From contig CP136571.1 in NCBI GenBank assembly GCA_035192965.1, positions 888,501 through 952,500 of the forward strand: a stretch of 64,000 nt of DNA, in the 5' to 3' direction. Below the pieces are notes generated by a model. It did no database searches and was not told the origin of the DNA. It worked only from the letters and a program-made list of their open reading frames with translations. Source of the stretch: Fuscovulum sp. GTDB lineage: Bacteria > Pseudomonadota > Alphaproteobacteria > Rhodobacterales > Rhodobacteraceae. Of the stretch, positions 51,662 to 60,863 are shown piece by piece. The position numbers were made by a program, and so were the translations under genes. Within the stretch, counting starts at the first letter, position 1, and each line of letters begins with the position of its first letter.

Positions 51662-52972
51662 ATGACCGCCATCACCCATTCCCGCCTGCTGAAGATCGCC
51701 GCACCCATCGTGCTGTCCAATGCCACGGTCCCGCTGCTGGGCGCGGTGGATACCGGCGTGGTGGGGCAGTTAGGACAAGCGGCCCCCATCGGGGCGGTGG
51801 GCGTGGGGTCGGTGATCCTGATCTCGCTCTACTGGATTTTCGGTTACCTGCGCATGGGCACCTCGGGCCTTGCCGCACAGGCGCATGGCGCGGGTGACAT
51901 GGCCGAACGGGGGGCCATCCTGCTGCGCGCCCTGCTGATCGGCGCGGTGGCGGGGTTGGTCTTCATCGCGGGGCAGGGGCTTCTGTTCCAAGCCGCCTTC
52001 GCCATCGCCCCGGCGGGGGAAGAGGTCGAAACCCTCGCCCAGCAATACCTTGCCATCCGCATCTGGGGCGCGCCTGCCACCATCGCCGCCTATGCCGTGA
52101 CCGGCTGGCTGATCGCGGTGGAACGCACCCGCGCGGTGCTGCTGTTGCAGCTTTGGATCAACGGCGTGAACGTCATCCTCGACCTTTGGTTCGTCCTCGG
52201 CCTTGGCTGGGGCGTGGGCGGCGTGGCCGCCGCCACCCTGATCGCGGAATGGACGGGGCTTTTCCTTGGCCTCTGGCTCTGCCGCGACGGGCTGATCCCG
52301 GTCTGGCGCGCGGCGCTGGCACGGCTGCCCGACCGTGCCGCGCTGCGGGTGATGCTGGCGGTCAACCGCGACATCATGATCCGGTCCGTCCTGCTGCAAC
52401 TGAGCTTTACGACCTTTGTCTTTCTGGGCGCGCGGCAGGGCGATGTGACGCTGGCCGCCAATCAGGTGCTGCTGCAATTCCTGTCCATCACCGCCTATGC
52501 GCTGGACGGGTTCGCCTTTGCGGCGGAAACGCTGGTGGGGCAGGCCGTTGGTGCGCGGGCGCGCGATGACCTGCGCCGCGCCGGACGGTTGGCGATGCAA
52601 TGGGGCTTTGCCGGGGCCGCCCTGCTGGCTGCCGCCTTCGCGCTGGCGGGCCCTGCGATCATCGACCTGATGACCACCGCCCCCGATGTGCGCGCCGAGG
52701 CCCGCGCCTTCCTGCCATGGCTGGTGGCCGCCCCGCTGATCGGGGTTGCCTCCTGGATCTATGACGGCATTTTCATCGGCGCCACGCTGACCACCCTGAT
52801 GCGGCGCACCATGATGCTGTCGGTGGCGATCTATGCTGTCGCACTGGCCATTCTGCCGCCAGCCTTTGGCAATCACGGCCTCTGGGCCGCCTTGATGGTG
52901 CTGAACGCCGCGCGCGGCATCAGCATGGCGCGGGTGGCACCCGGCGCGCTGGCCCGCGCCGTGCCCGCTTAG
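51662..52972 (+). CDS. MATE-family efflux transporter (DinF-like)
   Basis: This 436-aa protein has twelve predicted helices. The MATE start ITHSRLLKIAAPIVLSNATVPLLGAVDTGVVGQLG and the DinF-type segments IFGYLRMGTSGLAAQAHGAGD and NQVLLQFLSITAYALDGFAFAAETLVGQAVGAR are present. It is expected to export drugs or oxidised metabolites using Na+ or H+. It lies 99 nt behind apbE, and the gap contains no obvious terminator. The 3' end overlaps the convergent TIGR02186 gene by 4 nt. Confidence 0.92.
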   Translation: MTAITHSRLLKIAAPIVLSNATVPLLGAVDTGVVGQLGQAAPIGAVGVGSVILISLYWIFGYLRMGTSGLAAQAHGAGDMAERGAILLRALLIGAVAGLVFIAGQGLLFQAAFAIAPAGEEVETLAQQYLAIRIWGAPATIAAYAVTGWLIAVERTRAVLLLQLWINGVNVILDLWFVLGLGWGVGGVAAATLIAEWTGLFLGLWLCRDGLIPVWRAALARLPDRAALRVMLAVNRDIMIRSVLLQLSFTTFVFLGARQGDVTLAANQVLLQFLSITAYALDGFAFAAETLVGQAVGARARDDLRRAGRLAMQWGFAGAALLAAAFALAGPAIIDLMTTAPDVRAEARAFLPWLVAAPLIGVASWIYDGIFIGATLTTLMRRTMMLSVAIYAVALAILPPAFGNHGLWAALMVLNAARGISMARVAPGALARAVPA

Positions 52973-53724
52973 CTGCGCAGGATACGGAACCCGGCCGAGG
53001 CCGCCCAGCCCGCCCCCGCCGCCATCAACAGCGACAGCAGCCCATAGATCAGCGGCTGTTCGCGCGACAGGTTGAACAACAACCGCTCCAGCCCCTCTTT
53101 CCGCACCCCCACCACCCGGTTCTGCACATCCACCACCCGGCCATCCCGCGTCAGGAAGATGCGCACCCGGTATTCGCCTTCGGTCAGGTTCGACGGCAGC
53201 ACGATATCGGCGCGAAACAGCGTTTGTTCGGTGAACTCCACCGCGCCCTGCAACACCTTATAGCGGCTCTCGGCCAGCCGGATGCGCTGCATCGCGTCGA
53301 TAAAGGCGTCCGGCCCCCCCGCCTCGGTCGCCGCACCCACGGTACGGATCACGCGGGGCAGGGTGACGCGGTGGCGCAGGTCTTCGGTTTCCGACAGGAT
53401 TTGCCGCAGCGGCCCGGTCGTGGCCACGGCGTAAAAGCTGGGCGCGGCATCCACCTCGACCGCGTCGGTGTTGATCCAGATGCCCAGCCGCCGTTCCTTT
53501 TTGCGGATCGTGACAGGCGTGGCAGGTCCTTCGACGGTGATGATCACCTCGATCGGCTCGTCGGGGGCGGGGGCGTTCCGCTTCACCGCGCCATAGACCA
53601 AAATCTCGGACCCATCGAAATCGGCGGTGATCGACACGCGGTTCTGGCTCAGCCCCGCCACGATGCTTTCCGCCGCCATCGCGGGCAGGGGCAGCAGCGC
53701 AAGGGCAAGCACCAGCCACTTCAC
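52969..53724 (-). CDS. TIGR02186-family membrane-anchored periplasmic protein
   Basis: This 251-aa protein has a signal peptide (KWLVLALALLPLPAMA). A large periplasmic part (ESIVAGLSQNRVSITADFDGSEILVYGAVKRN, RKKERRLGIWINTDAVEVDAAPSFYAVATTGPL) follows, then a C-terminal TM helix (PLIYGLLSLLMAAGAGWAASAGF). TIGR02186 proteins are usually linked with TauE/SafE transporters, as here. The start is GTG 53724, overlapping the TauE/SafE stop (GTGA). The function is unknown; a helper role in sulfonate or sulfite export is inferred from linkage. Confidence 0.87.
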   Translation of the reverse strand: MKWLVLALALLPLPAMAAESIVAGLSQNRVSITADFDGSEILVYGAVKRNAPAPDEPIEVIITVEGPATPVTIRKKERRLGIWINTDAVEVDAAPSFYAVATTGPLRQILSETEDLRHRVTLPRVIRTVGAATEAGGPDAFIDAMQRIRLAESRYKVLQGAVEFTEQTLFRADIVLPSNLTEGEYRVRIFLTRDGRVVDVQNRVVGVRKEGLERLLFNLSREQPLIYGLLSLLMAAGAGWAASAGFRILRS

Positions 53725-54638
53725 GGCAATATCCCCGGCACCACGGAGTACAACTCGGACGGGCGCAATAGCAGGTCCAGCGCGATCTTGACCGATACCG
53801 CCAGCACCAGAAGCGCCAGCAGGATGCGCAACTGTTCGGCCTTCAGCCGCACCCCGATGCTCGTGCCGATCTGCGCCCCGATCACGCCGCCCACGATCAA
53901 AAGGAAGGCCAGCAGAATATCCACCGTCTGGCTGGTTACCGCATGCATCAACGTGGTGAAGGCGGTGACGAAAATGATCTGGAACAGCGATGTGCCGACG
54001 ACAACCTTCGTGGGCATCCCCAGCAGATAGATCATCGCAGGCACCATGACGAACCCGCCACCCACCCCCATGATCGCCGCCAGAAACCCCACCAGCGCCC
54101 CCACCGCCAGCGGCGGCAGCACGCTGATATACAGCCCCGACGCGCGAAACTTCATCTTCAGCGGCAGGCCATGCACCCAAGTATGCACATGTGACCGCCG
54201 CACCGGCCCGCCCTTTTGTGACCGAAACCACGACCGCAGGCTTTCCTGCAGCATCATCGCCCCGATCAGACCCAGAAACAGCACATAGGACAGTTGCACA
54301 AACAGATCGACCTGCCCCAGCCGCGTCATCCACTGAAACACCCAGATGCCAACGCCCGATCCGGCCATCCCGCCGATCAGCAGCACCGTGCCCATGTGGA
54401 AATCCACCGCCTTGCGCCGCACCTGCGCCAGCACGCCCGAAACCGATGAGGCCACCACCTGATTAGCCCCGGTCGCCACCGCCACCGCAGGCGGCACGCC
54501 GATGAAAAACAGCAAGGGCGTGATCAGAAACCCGCCGCCCACGCCGAACATGCCCGACAGAAAGCCCACGATCCCGCCCAACCCCAAAAGGAGGAAGGCA
54601 TTGACCGATACCTCGGCAATCGGAAGGTAAAGCTGCAT
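53721..54638 (-). CDS. TauE/SafE-family sulfite/anion exporter
   Basis: This protein of about 305 aa has eight to nine helices. The family repeat motifs are GLGGIVGFLSGMFGVGGGFLITPLLFFIGVPP in the first half and GALVGFLAAIMGVGGGFVMVPAMIYLLGMPTKVVVGTS in the second. TauE/SafE proteins export sulfite, sulfoacetate or related anions. It is coupled to the downstream TIGR02186 gene. I prefer ATG 54638 (MQLYLPIAE) to TTG 54644; neither has a strong ribosome site. Confidence 0.92.
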   Translation of the reverse strand: MQLYLPIAEVSVNAFLLLGLGGIVGFLSGMFGVGGGFLITPLLFFIGVPPAVAVATGANQVVASSVSGVLAQVRRKAVDFHMGTVLLIGGMAGSGVGIWVFQWMTRLGQVDLFVQLSYVLFLGLIGAMMLQESLRSWFRSQKGGPVRRSHVHTWVHGLPLKMKFRASGLYISVLPPLAVGALVGFLAAIMGVGGGFVMVPAMIYLLGMPTKVVVGTSLFQIIFVTAFTTLMHAVTSQTVDILLAFLLIVGGVIGAQIGTSIGVRLKAEQLRILLALLVLAVSVKIALDLLLRPSELYSVVPGILP

Positions 54639-54711
54639 GGGCAAGGCCGGGGAAAGAAGCGGCAGTCAGGCCAAAGGGTTGCGCGCCTTTGTCCGCGATG
54701 TCAAACGCCCG

Positions 54712-55524
54712 TCAGCCTTGCGGCAGATGTCGCAGGAAATGGCGCAGCACCCGTTCCAGTTTTGCCGCACCCAGCGGGGCCATGGCCTTGGTATGCTCAT
54801 GGCTGATCTTCTCATCCGACAGGCCCGCCGCCATGTTCGTGATGGTGGAAATCGCCGCAACCCGCAGACCCAGGAACCGCGCCAGGATCACTTCTGGCAC
54901 CGTGGACATGCCCACCGCATCGCCGCCCAGAATGCGGATCGCACGAATTTCGGCAGGCGTTTCAAAGGACGGCCCGGAATACCACGCATACACGCCTTCC
55001 GGCAGGGCCACGCCCTCAGCCGCCGCACTTGCCCGCAGGGCGGCGCGCAGGGCCGGGTCATGCGCATCCCCCATCGGCACAAAACGCGCATCGGTGCGTT
55101 CCCCGATCAGCGGGTTCAGCCCGGAAAAGTTGATGTGATCCGACAGCAGCATCAAATCGCCGGGCTGAATATCGGCGCGCAAGCTGCCCGCCGCATTGGT
55201 GGCGATCAGTGCCTCGCCCCCCAGCGCCTTCAGCAGTTCCAGCGCAGGCCGCATCGCGCCGGGATTGCCGTTTTCATAGTAATGCTCGCGCGCGCCGAAC
55301 ACCGCCACGCGCACCCCTTCCAGATCGCCGATCACCAGATTGGGGTTATGCCCTGACACGCCTGCGTGCGGAAATCCCGGCAGATCGGCATAGGGGATCG
55401 CCACCCCGTCCACCGTCCCCGCCAGATGCCCCAGCCCCGACCCCAAGATCAGGCCCAGCCGGACCGGCGCATCCCCCGCCCGTGACCGGACAAGGGCCGC
55501 CAGTTCCTCAACGTTCCTTGACAT
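54712..55524 (-). CDS. punA: Purine-nucleoside phosphorylase (PunA type)
   Basis: This 270-aa trimeric-type PNP cleaves inosine and guanosine with phosphate. It has LGLILGSGLGHLAGTVDG (phosphate loop), FPHAGVSGHNPNLVIGDLEGVRV, ATNAAGSLRADIQPGDLMLLSDHINF, YAWYSGPSFETPAEIRAIRILGGDAVGMSTVPEV and ISTITNMAAGLS. It overlaps the upstream permease gene by 17 nt and is the last gene of the nucleoside importer operon, so imported nucleosides are used at once. ATG 55524 gives the family start. Confidence 0.95.
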   Translation of the reverse strand: MSRNVEELAALVRSRAGDAPVRLGLILGSGLGHLAGTVDGVAIPYADLPGFPHAGVSGHNPNLVIGDLEGVRVAVFGAREHYYENGNPGAMRPALELLKALGGEALIATNAAGSLRADIQPGDLMLLSDHINFSGLNPLIGERTDARFVPMGDAHDPALRAALRASAAAEGVALPEGVYAWYSGPSFETPAEIRAIRILGGDAVGMSTVPEVILARFLGLRVAAISTITNMAAGLSDEKISHEHTKAMAPLGAAKLERVLRHFLRHLPQG

Positions 55525-56476
55525 AAGGCTCCCCCCCTGCGCGCGGCGGAATGGCCTTGCCGACAAAGCCCGCCAGCACCAGCACCGTCAGAACATAGGG
55601 CAGGGCATCCAGGAACGGCACGGGGATCTTGACCTGCACCACCGCCTCGACCACGTCAGGCCGCAGCGCAAGCGCCTGAAAGAACCCGAACAGCAGGCAG
55701 GCCCACAGCGCCGCCACGGGCCGCCATTTGGCGAAAATCAACGCCGCCAGCGCGATATAGCCACGCCCCGCCGTCATCTCACGCCCGAACCCCGCTTGCA
55801 GCGCGGTCGCCATATAGGCACCTGCCAGCCCGCACAGGATGCCGGTGATCGCCACGGCCGCAAAGCGCAGGCCCACCACGGAAATCCCCGCCGTATCCAC
55901 CGCCGCCGGGTTTTCACCCACCGCGCGCAGCCGCAGCCCGAACCGCGTGCGATACAGCACCCACCATGTCAGCGGCACCATCGCCAGCGCCACATAGACC
56001 AGCAGCGGATGGCCGGAAATCACGTCGGCATAAAGTGGCCCCAGCACCGGCACGCCGCGCAATTCCTCGGCAAAGGGCAGGGTGATCGCCTCAAACCGCG
56101 CGTCACCCGACAAGGGCGGCGTCCGCCCGCCCTGCCCAAACAGGCGCTGCGCGATCAGCACGGTGATGCCGGACGCCACAAAGTTCAGCGCCACGCCAGA
56201 AATCAGCTGGTTGCCGCGAAAGGTGATCGACGCCACCCCGTGCAGCCCCGCCATCACCAGCGACGCCCCCATCCCGGCCAGCAATCCGGCCCAGACCGAC
56301 CCCGTCAGAAACGCGACAGAGGCCGATGCCATCGCGGCCATCAGCATCTTGCCTTCCAGCCCGATGTCGAAAATCCCCGCCCGTTCGGAATAAAGCCCGG
56401 CCAGACAGGCAAACAAGAGCGGCGTCGCCAGCCGCAGCGTGGTGTCGAGCAGTTGCAAAAGCGTTGCGTAATCCAT
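55508..56476 (-). CDS. ABC transporter permease, nucleoside/BMP type (second)
   Basis: This 322-aa inner-membrane permease has MDYATLLQLLDTTLRLATPLLFACLAGLYSERAGIFDIGLEGKMLMAAM, where ER-x-G-x-x-x-I-x-x-E-G is the hallmark of BMP-type permeases, and later TAGRGYIALAALIFAKWRP. The BMP-type system imports purine nucleosides in other bacteria. ATG 56476 overlaps the stop of the other permease by one base. Confidence 0.93.
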   Translation of the reverse strand: MDYATLLQLLDTTLRLATPLLFACLAGLYSERAGIFDIGLEGKMLMAAMASASVAFLTGSVWAGLLAGMGASLVMAGLHGVASITFRGNQLISGVALNFVASGITVLIAQRLFGQGGRTPPLSGDARFEAITLPFAEELRGVPVLGPLYADVISGHPLLVYVALAMVPLTWWVLYRTRFGLRLRAVGENPAAVDTAGISVVGLRFAAVAITGILCGLAGAYMATALQAGFGREMTAGRGYIALAALIFAKWRPVAALWACLLFGFFQALALRPDVVEAVVQVKIPVPFLDALPYVLTVLVLAGFVGKAIPPRAGGEPYVKER

Positions 56477-57582
56477 CACGCGGCCCCCTTCGCCACCCGG
56501 CCAGCCCGGAACAGATTGAATATCCAGGTCAGCAGCATCCGCACCATCACATCCAGCGCCCCGGTGAACAGGATCACCAAACCTTGCACCACTGTCCGCA
56601 TCTCAATCGGGATCTTGGTCCACAGGCCAAGTTCCGCCCCGCCCTGAAACAGGAACCCGAACAACAGCGCCGCCAGCACCACGCCAACCGGATGGTTGCG
56701 CCCCATCAGCGCCACCGCAATCCCGATGAACCCCGCGCCGGAGGCCGAGTTCTGCAAGAGCCGCTCCGCCTCGCCCATCACGTTGTTGATGGCCATCATC
56801 CCGGCCAGCCCGCCGGAAATCAGCATTGCCACCATGATGATCATGAACGGGCTGATGCCCGCATATTTCGCCGCCGCCTCGGATTTGCCAAAGGCGCGGA
56901 TCGCATAGCCCAGCCGCGTGCGCCACAGAAGCAGCCACACCACCACCGCCATGCCCAACGCGATGAACAGCGTCACGTTCGCAGGCACATTCGATGTGAA
57001 GAACAGGTTGAAGCCGGGGATCTGGTTCAGTGTGGGCAGGCGGGCCGCTTCGGGAAAGTTGGCGGTCGCCGGGTCCATCTGCCCGTCCGGGCGCAGCACA
57101 TCGACCAGCAGAAAGATCAGCACCGCCGCTGCGATATAGTTGAACATGATCGTCGTGATCACGATATGGCTGCCGCGCCGCGCCTGCAGATAGGCCGGGA
57201 TCGCGGCCCATGCCGCCCCGAACAGCGCCGCCGCCATGGTGGCCCCCAGCAAGGCCAGCGTCCAATGCGGCCACGGGATGAACAGACAGGCCAGCGCCAC
57301 GCCAAGCCCGCCCAATTGCGCCTGCCCCTCACCCCCGATGTTGAACAGGCTGGCATGAAAGGCCACCGTCACCGCCAACCCGGTAAAGATGAAGCTGGTG
57401 GCGTAATACAGCGTATAGCCCCAGCCATAGGAATCCATCACCGATCCCTTGACCATCACCGTGATCGCCTCCCACGGGTCTTGCCCGATGGCCAGGATCA
57501 CCAGCGCCGCGATCAGCGCCGCCAGCATCAGGCTGACCAGCGGCACCAGCACGACATCCGCCCATTTCGGCAAGCGTTCCAT
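56476..57582 (-). CDS. ABC transporter permease, nucleoside/BMP type (first)
   Basis: This 368-aa polytopic permease has FIFTGLAVTVAFHASLFNIGGEGQAQLGGLGVALAC, with N-I-G-G-E-G the BMP-permease signature, and SEAAAKYAGISPFMIIMVAMLISGGLAGMMAINNVMGE. It forms the membrane channel together with the following permease. The ATG overlaps the stop of the ATPase gene (TGATG), and GGGGAGG lies upstream. Confidence 0.94.
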   Translation of the reverse strand: MERLPKWADVVLVPLVSLMLAALIAALVILAIGQDPWEAITVMVKGSVMDSYGWGYTLYYATSFIFTGLAVTVAFHASLFNIGGEGQAQLGGLGVALACLFIPWPHWTLALLGATMAAALFGAAWAAIPAYLQARRGSHIVITTIMFNYIAAAVLIFLLVDVLRPDGQMDPATANFPEAARLPTLNQIPGFNLFFTSNVPANVTLFIALGMAVVVWLLLWRTRLGYAIRAFGKSEAAAKYAGISPFMIIMVAMLISGGLAGMMAINNVMGEAERLLQNSASGAGFIGIAVALMGRNHPVGVVLAALLFGFLFQGGAELGLWTKIPIEMRTVVQGLVILFTGALDVMVRMLLTWIFNLFRAGRVAKGAA

Positions 57583-59144
57583 CAGGCGGCCTCCCCTTTG
57601 CTGCCCTCGGCGATGCCCGCCATCAGCAGCCCCAGATCGCGTTCATCGGTGGTTTCCGGATCGCGGAAGCCCATGATCCGCCCGTCAAACATCACGGCGA
57701 CGCGGTCCGACAGGCTGCGAATCTCGTCCAGTTCCACCGATACCAGCAGGATCGCCTTGCCCTGATCGCGCAGCGCCACGATCTGCTTGTGAATGAATTC
57801 GATGGCCCCGATATCCACGCCCCGTGTCGGCTGACCGATCAGCAACAGGTCGGGATTGCGTTCAATCTCGCGCGCGACCACGATCTTTTGCTGGTTGCCG
57901 CCCGAAAAATTCTTGGCCGCCAGCGTGGGGATCGGCGGGCGCACGTCGAATGTCGCCATCTTGCGTTCCGTATCGGCGCGCAGCGCGTCGTTATCCATAA
58001 AGAGCCGCGACTTCTGATATTCCGGCGCGTTGTGATAGCCGAAGGCCACGTTTTCCCAGGCCGTGAAATCCATGATCAGGCCCAGATGCTGCCGGTCCTC
58101 CGGCACATGGGCGATGCCTGCCGCGCGGCGGCTTTGCCCATCGGCACCCTTGCCGGACAGGGGAAGGTCTTCCCCTTTCAGCGTGATCCGCCCGGTCGCC
58201 TTGGCAATGCCGCCCAGCGCCTCCAGCAGTTCGGATTGCCCGTTCCCGGCCACCCCGGCAATGCCCAGAATCTCGCCCGCACGGATCTCGAAGCTGATGC
58301 CCTTCAGCCGCTCCACCCCGTGCTCATCCTTAACACGCAGGTCTTCCACCTTCAGCACCACCTTGCCCAGCACCGCAGGCCGCTTTTCGACCTCCAGCAG
58401 CACCTTGCGGCCCACCATCAGCTCGGCCAACTCCTCGGGGCTGCTTTCGGCGGTCTTGACTGTGCCAACCATCGTGCCGCGCCGCATCACGCTGACATTG
58501 TCGGTGGTTTCCATGATCTCGCGCAGCTTGTGGGTGATCAGGATCACCGTCTTGCCCTGATCGCGCAGCCCTTTCAGGATGCGGAACAGATGGTCCGCCT
58601 CGTCGGGCGTCAGCACCCCCGTCGGTTCATCCAGGATAAGGATATCGGCCTGCCGATACAGCGCCTTGAGGATTTCCACCCGCTGCTGATGGCCCACCGA
58701 CAGATCCTCGATCACCGCATCGGGATCGACGTCCAGCTCATATTCGCGCGAAAGATCGGCCAGCACCTTGCGCGCCTTGGACAGCGACCCCGCCAGCAGT
58801 GCGCCCTCTTCCGCGCCCAGAACCACGTTTTCCAGCACAGTGAAATTCTGCACCAGCTTGAAATGCTGAAATACCATCCCGATGCCGGCGCGGATGGCGC
58901 TCTGGCTGTCTGGGATGGCGGTCAGTTTGCCATTGATGAAAATCTCGCCCGAATCGGCGCGGTAAAACCCATAAAGGATCGACATCAGCGTCGATTTCCC
59001 GGCGCCATTTTCGCCGATGATCCCGTGGATCGTGCCCTTGGGCACGGCGATGTGGATATCCTTGTTGGCCTGCACCGGACCAAAGGCCTTTGATATGCCC
59101 TTCAGCTCGATGGCATAGCGCGCATCTGCCCCACCAGTCGCCAT
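57582..59144 (-). CDS. ABC transporter ATP-binding protein, nucleoside/sugar type (two domains)
   Basis: This 520-aa protein has two ATPase domains, as in RbsA/MglA-type importers. The first has Walker A IIGENGAGKSTLMS, signature LSVGHQQRVEILKALYR and Walker B ILILDEPTGVLTP. The second has VAGNGQSELLEALGG, FSGGNQQKIVVAREIER and LLLIGQPTRGVDIGA, where the second domain is degenerate as usual. It powers the BMP-type importer. GGGGGAA precedes ATG 59144. A strong hairpin separates it from the substrate-binding protein gene. Confidence 0.95.
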   Translation of the reverse strand: MATGGADARYAIELKGISKAFGPVQANKDIHIAVPKGTIHGIIGENGAGKSTLMSILYGFYRADSGEIFINGKLTAIPDSQSAIRAGIGMVFQHFKLVQNFTVLENVVLGAEEGALLAGSLSKARKVLADLSREYELDVDPDAVIEDLSVGHQQRVEILKALYRQADILILDEPTGVLTPDEADHLFRILKGLRDQGKTVILITHKLREIMETTDNVSVMRRGTMVGTVKTAESSPEELAELMVGRKVLLEVEKRPAVLGKVVLKVEDLRVKDEHGVERLKGISFEIRAGEILGIAGVAGNGQSELLEALGGIAKATGRITLKGEDLPLSGKGADGQSRRAAGIAHVPEDRQHLGLIMDFTAWENVAFGYHNAPEYQKSRLFMDNDALRADTERKMATFDVRPPIPTLAAKNFSGGNQQKIVVAREIERNPDLLLIGQPTRGVDIGAIEFIHKQIVALRDQGKAILLVSVELDEIRSLSDRVAVMFDGRIMGFRDPETTDERDLGLLMAGIAEGSKGEAA

Positions 59145-59201
59145 GTCGTTCCCCCTGTTCCCGCGCCGGTCTTTCCGCGGCTTCGGTCCCGTTCTATTGC
59201 A

Positions 59202-59231
59202 GATGCCGCGCCAAGGGATTGGCGCGGCATC
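59202..59231. repeat. Strong 13-bp stem-loop between bmp and the ABC ATPase gene
   Basis: GATGCCGCGCCAA and TTGGCGCGGCATC are separated by GGGA, giving a perfect 13-bp stem. On the minus strand it lies 21 nt after the substrate-binding protein stop and 57 nt before the ATPase start. Without a T run it is likely a 3' stabiliser or partial terminator that gives more binding protein than ATPase. Confidence 0.85.
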
Positions 59232-59252
59232 CATGTGTGTCAGGTCAGCCGA

Positions 59253-60248
59253 TCAGAACGTGGCCGCAGGGCAGGTGTCATCGGACATGTAGTCGTGCAC
59301 GACCAGCTCGCCCGATTTGATCTTTTCCGCCGCCGCGTCGACGGTGGCCTGCATTTCGGCGGTCACCAGCGATGCGTTGTTCTCGTCCATCGCATAGCCC
59401 ACGCCTTCATTGGCCAGACCCATCACGTTGATGCCGGGGGTCAGTGCTTCGCCTTCCTTGAACGCTTCGTAAACCGCGTTGTCCACACGCTTGAGCATCG
59501 AGGTCAGCACCGAACCGGGGTGCATGTAGTTCTGGTTGCTGTCGACGCCGATCGACAGGATGCCTTCGTCGGCAGCCGCCTGCAGAACGCCCACGCCCGT
59601 GCCGCCAGCGGCCGCATAGATCACGTCTGCGCCCTGCGATTTCTGGCCCTTGGCCAGTTCTGCGCCCTTCACCGGATCATTCCATGCGGCGGGGGTGGTG
59701 CCGGTCATGTTCAGAATAACGGTCGCATCGGGGTTCACGGCCTTTACGCCCTGCGCATAGCCGCAGCCGAACTTGCGGATCAGCGGAATGTCCATCCCGC
59801 CGATGAAGCCGACGGTGCCGCTCTTGGAGGCCAGACCCGCCATCATCCCCACGAGGTAGGACCCTTCATGTTCATTGAACACGACGGATTTCACGTTGGG
59901 CTGTTCCACCACCATGTCGATGATCGCGAACTTGGTGTCCGGGAAATCCGGGGCAACTTTGGCCAGCACGTCACCAAAGGCAAAGCCCGTCATCACGACC
60001 GGGTTCGATCCGGCTTCGGCCAGACGGCGCAGCGCCTGCTCGCGCTGGGCCTCGTCCTGCATCTCCAGCTCCTTGTAGGTGCCGCCCGTCTCCTGCGCCC
60101 AACGCTCTGCGCCGTTGAAGGCCGCCTCGTTGAAGGATTTGTCGAACTTGCCGCCAAGGTCGAAAATGATCGCAGGTTCAGCCGCGGCAACACCCGCGGT
60201 CAGCGCCAGCGTAGCAGCGGCGCCAAGGAAATGCTTCATCAGGGTCAT
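59253..60248 (-). CDS. BMP-family ABC substrate-binding protein
   Basis: This 331-aa periplasmic protein has a signal peptide (MKHFLGAAATLALTAGVAAA). The BMP (basic membrane protein/PnrA) fold shows PAIIFDLGGKFDKSFNEAAFNGAERW, TGFAFGDVLAKVAPDFPDTKFAIIDM, VGFIGGMDIPLIRKFGCGYAQGVKAV and GVDSNQNYMHPGSVLTSMLKRVD. PnrA-type proteins bind purine nucleosides, in agreement with the PNP gene in the same operon. GGGAG precedes the ATG by 8 nt. It is the first gene of the importer operon. Confidence 0.95.
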   Translation of the reverse strand: MTLMKHFLGAAATLALTAGVAAAEPAIIFDLGGKFDKSFNEAAFNGAERWAQETGGTYKELEMQDEAQREQALRRLAEAGSNPVVMTGFAFGDVLAKVAPDFPDTKFAIIDMVVEQPNVKSVVFNEHEGSYLVGMMAGLASKSGTVGFIGGMDIPLIRKFGCGYAQGVKAVNPDATVILNMTGTTPAAWNDPVKGAELAKGQKSQGADVIYAAAGGTGVGVLQAAADEGILSIGVDSNQNYMHPGSVLTSMLKRVDNAVYEAFKEGEALTPGINVMGLANEGVGYAMDENNASLVTAEMQATVDAAAEKIKSGELVVHDYMSDDTCPAATF

Positions 60249-60399
60249 CGTAATCTCCCGGTTATCGTTATGGTCGTTTCTTGTCGCTCAACGTCCCCAT
60301 GGCCGGAATCCCATGCCAGTGGTCCGGGGCGCATGGCGCTAGTTTAGGGCGGATTCCCGAAAGCGGGTCAACACCTCTTTGCGAGGCGGACAGCCGCAG

Positions 60400-60417
60400 T
60401 TTGATCTTCTGATCAAA
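60400..60417. repeat. Single AT-armed palindrome
   Basis: TTTGATC and GATCAAA are separated by four bases (TTCT). It lies about 33 nt after the rimI stop on the minus strand and fits the location and arm composition of the palindrome family, though the stem is short. Confidence 0.55.
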
Positions 60418-60449
60418 TTTCTGGCGACTGACGCAAGGGAAAGCGTCGA

Positions 60450-60863
60450 TCACAGCGCCCGAACCATCACCAACGCGTCGCTGCGCGTTCCATCGGGGGC
60501 ATAGTAATACCCCTTACGCCGCCCGGATTCGCCAAAGCCCGATGCCAGATACAGGTTGCGCGCCGCCGCATTGTCGATGGCCACTTCCAGAAAGGCCGTC
60601 TCGGCTGCCCGCAGCCGCGCCTGATAAATGAACCTTGCCAGCAACTTGCGCCCCAGCCCGCGCCGCCGTGCCTCGGGCGCGACGGCCAGCGTCAGCAACT
60701 CTGCCTCGCCCGCCACCACGCGCCCCAGCAGAAACCCGGCATCCCCCTCGATCAGCAGAAACGCCAGCGGATCGGCCAGGAAATCCGCGAACTCTGCCTC
60801 GCTCCAGGGGCGCGGGGTGGTGAAGCAGCGTGCATGCAGCGCGGCCAGCGCGGCGGGCGTCAT
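60450..60863 (-). CDS. rimI: Ribosomal-protein alanine N-acetyltransferase RimI-like (GNAT)
   Basis: This 137-aa GNAT protein has TPRPWSEAEFADFLADPLAFLLIEGDAGFLLGRVVAGEAELLTLAVAPEARRRGLGRKLLARFI, with the acetyl-CoA loop R-R-x-G-x-G, and FLEVAIDNAAARNLYLASGFGESGRRKGYY. RimI acetylates the N-terminus of ribosomal protein S18. Gene order nifU-tsaB-rimI supports this. The start region carries a 17-bp tandem duplication that separates it by 13 nt from tsaB. Confidence 0.92.
   Translation of the reverse strand: MTPAALAALHARCFTTPRPWSEAEFADFLADPLAFLLIEGDAGFLLGRVVAGEAELLTLAVAPEARRRGLGRKLLARFIYQARLRAAETAFLEVAIDNAAARNLYLASGFGESGRRKGYYYAPDGTRSDALVMVRAL

Noticed and set aside
53725..54333. Upstream extension of the TIGR02186 frame over the TauE/SafE gene
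   Set aside because: The GTG at 53724 gives a clear signal peptide and a GTGA overlap; the extension is antisense-like, low-complexity sequence over a known gene.
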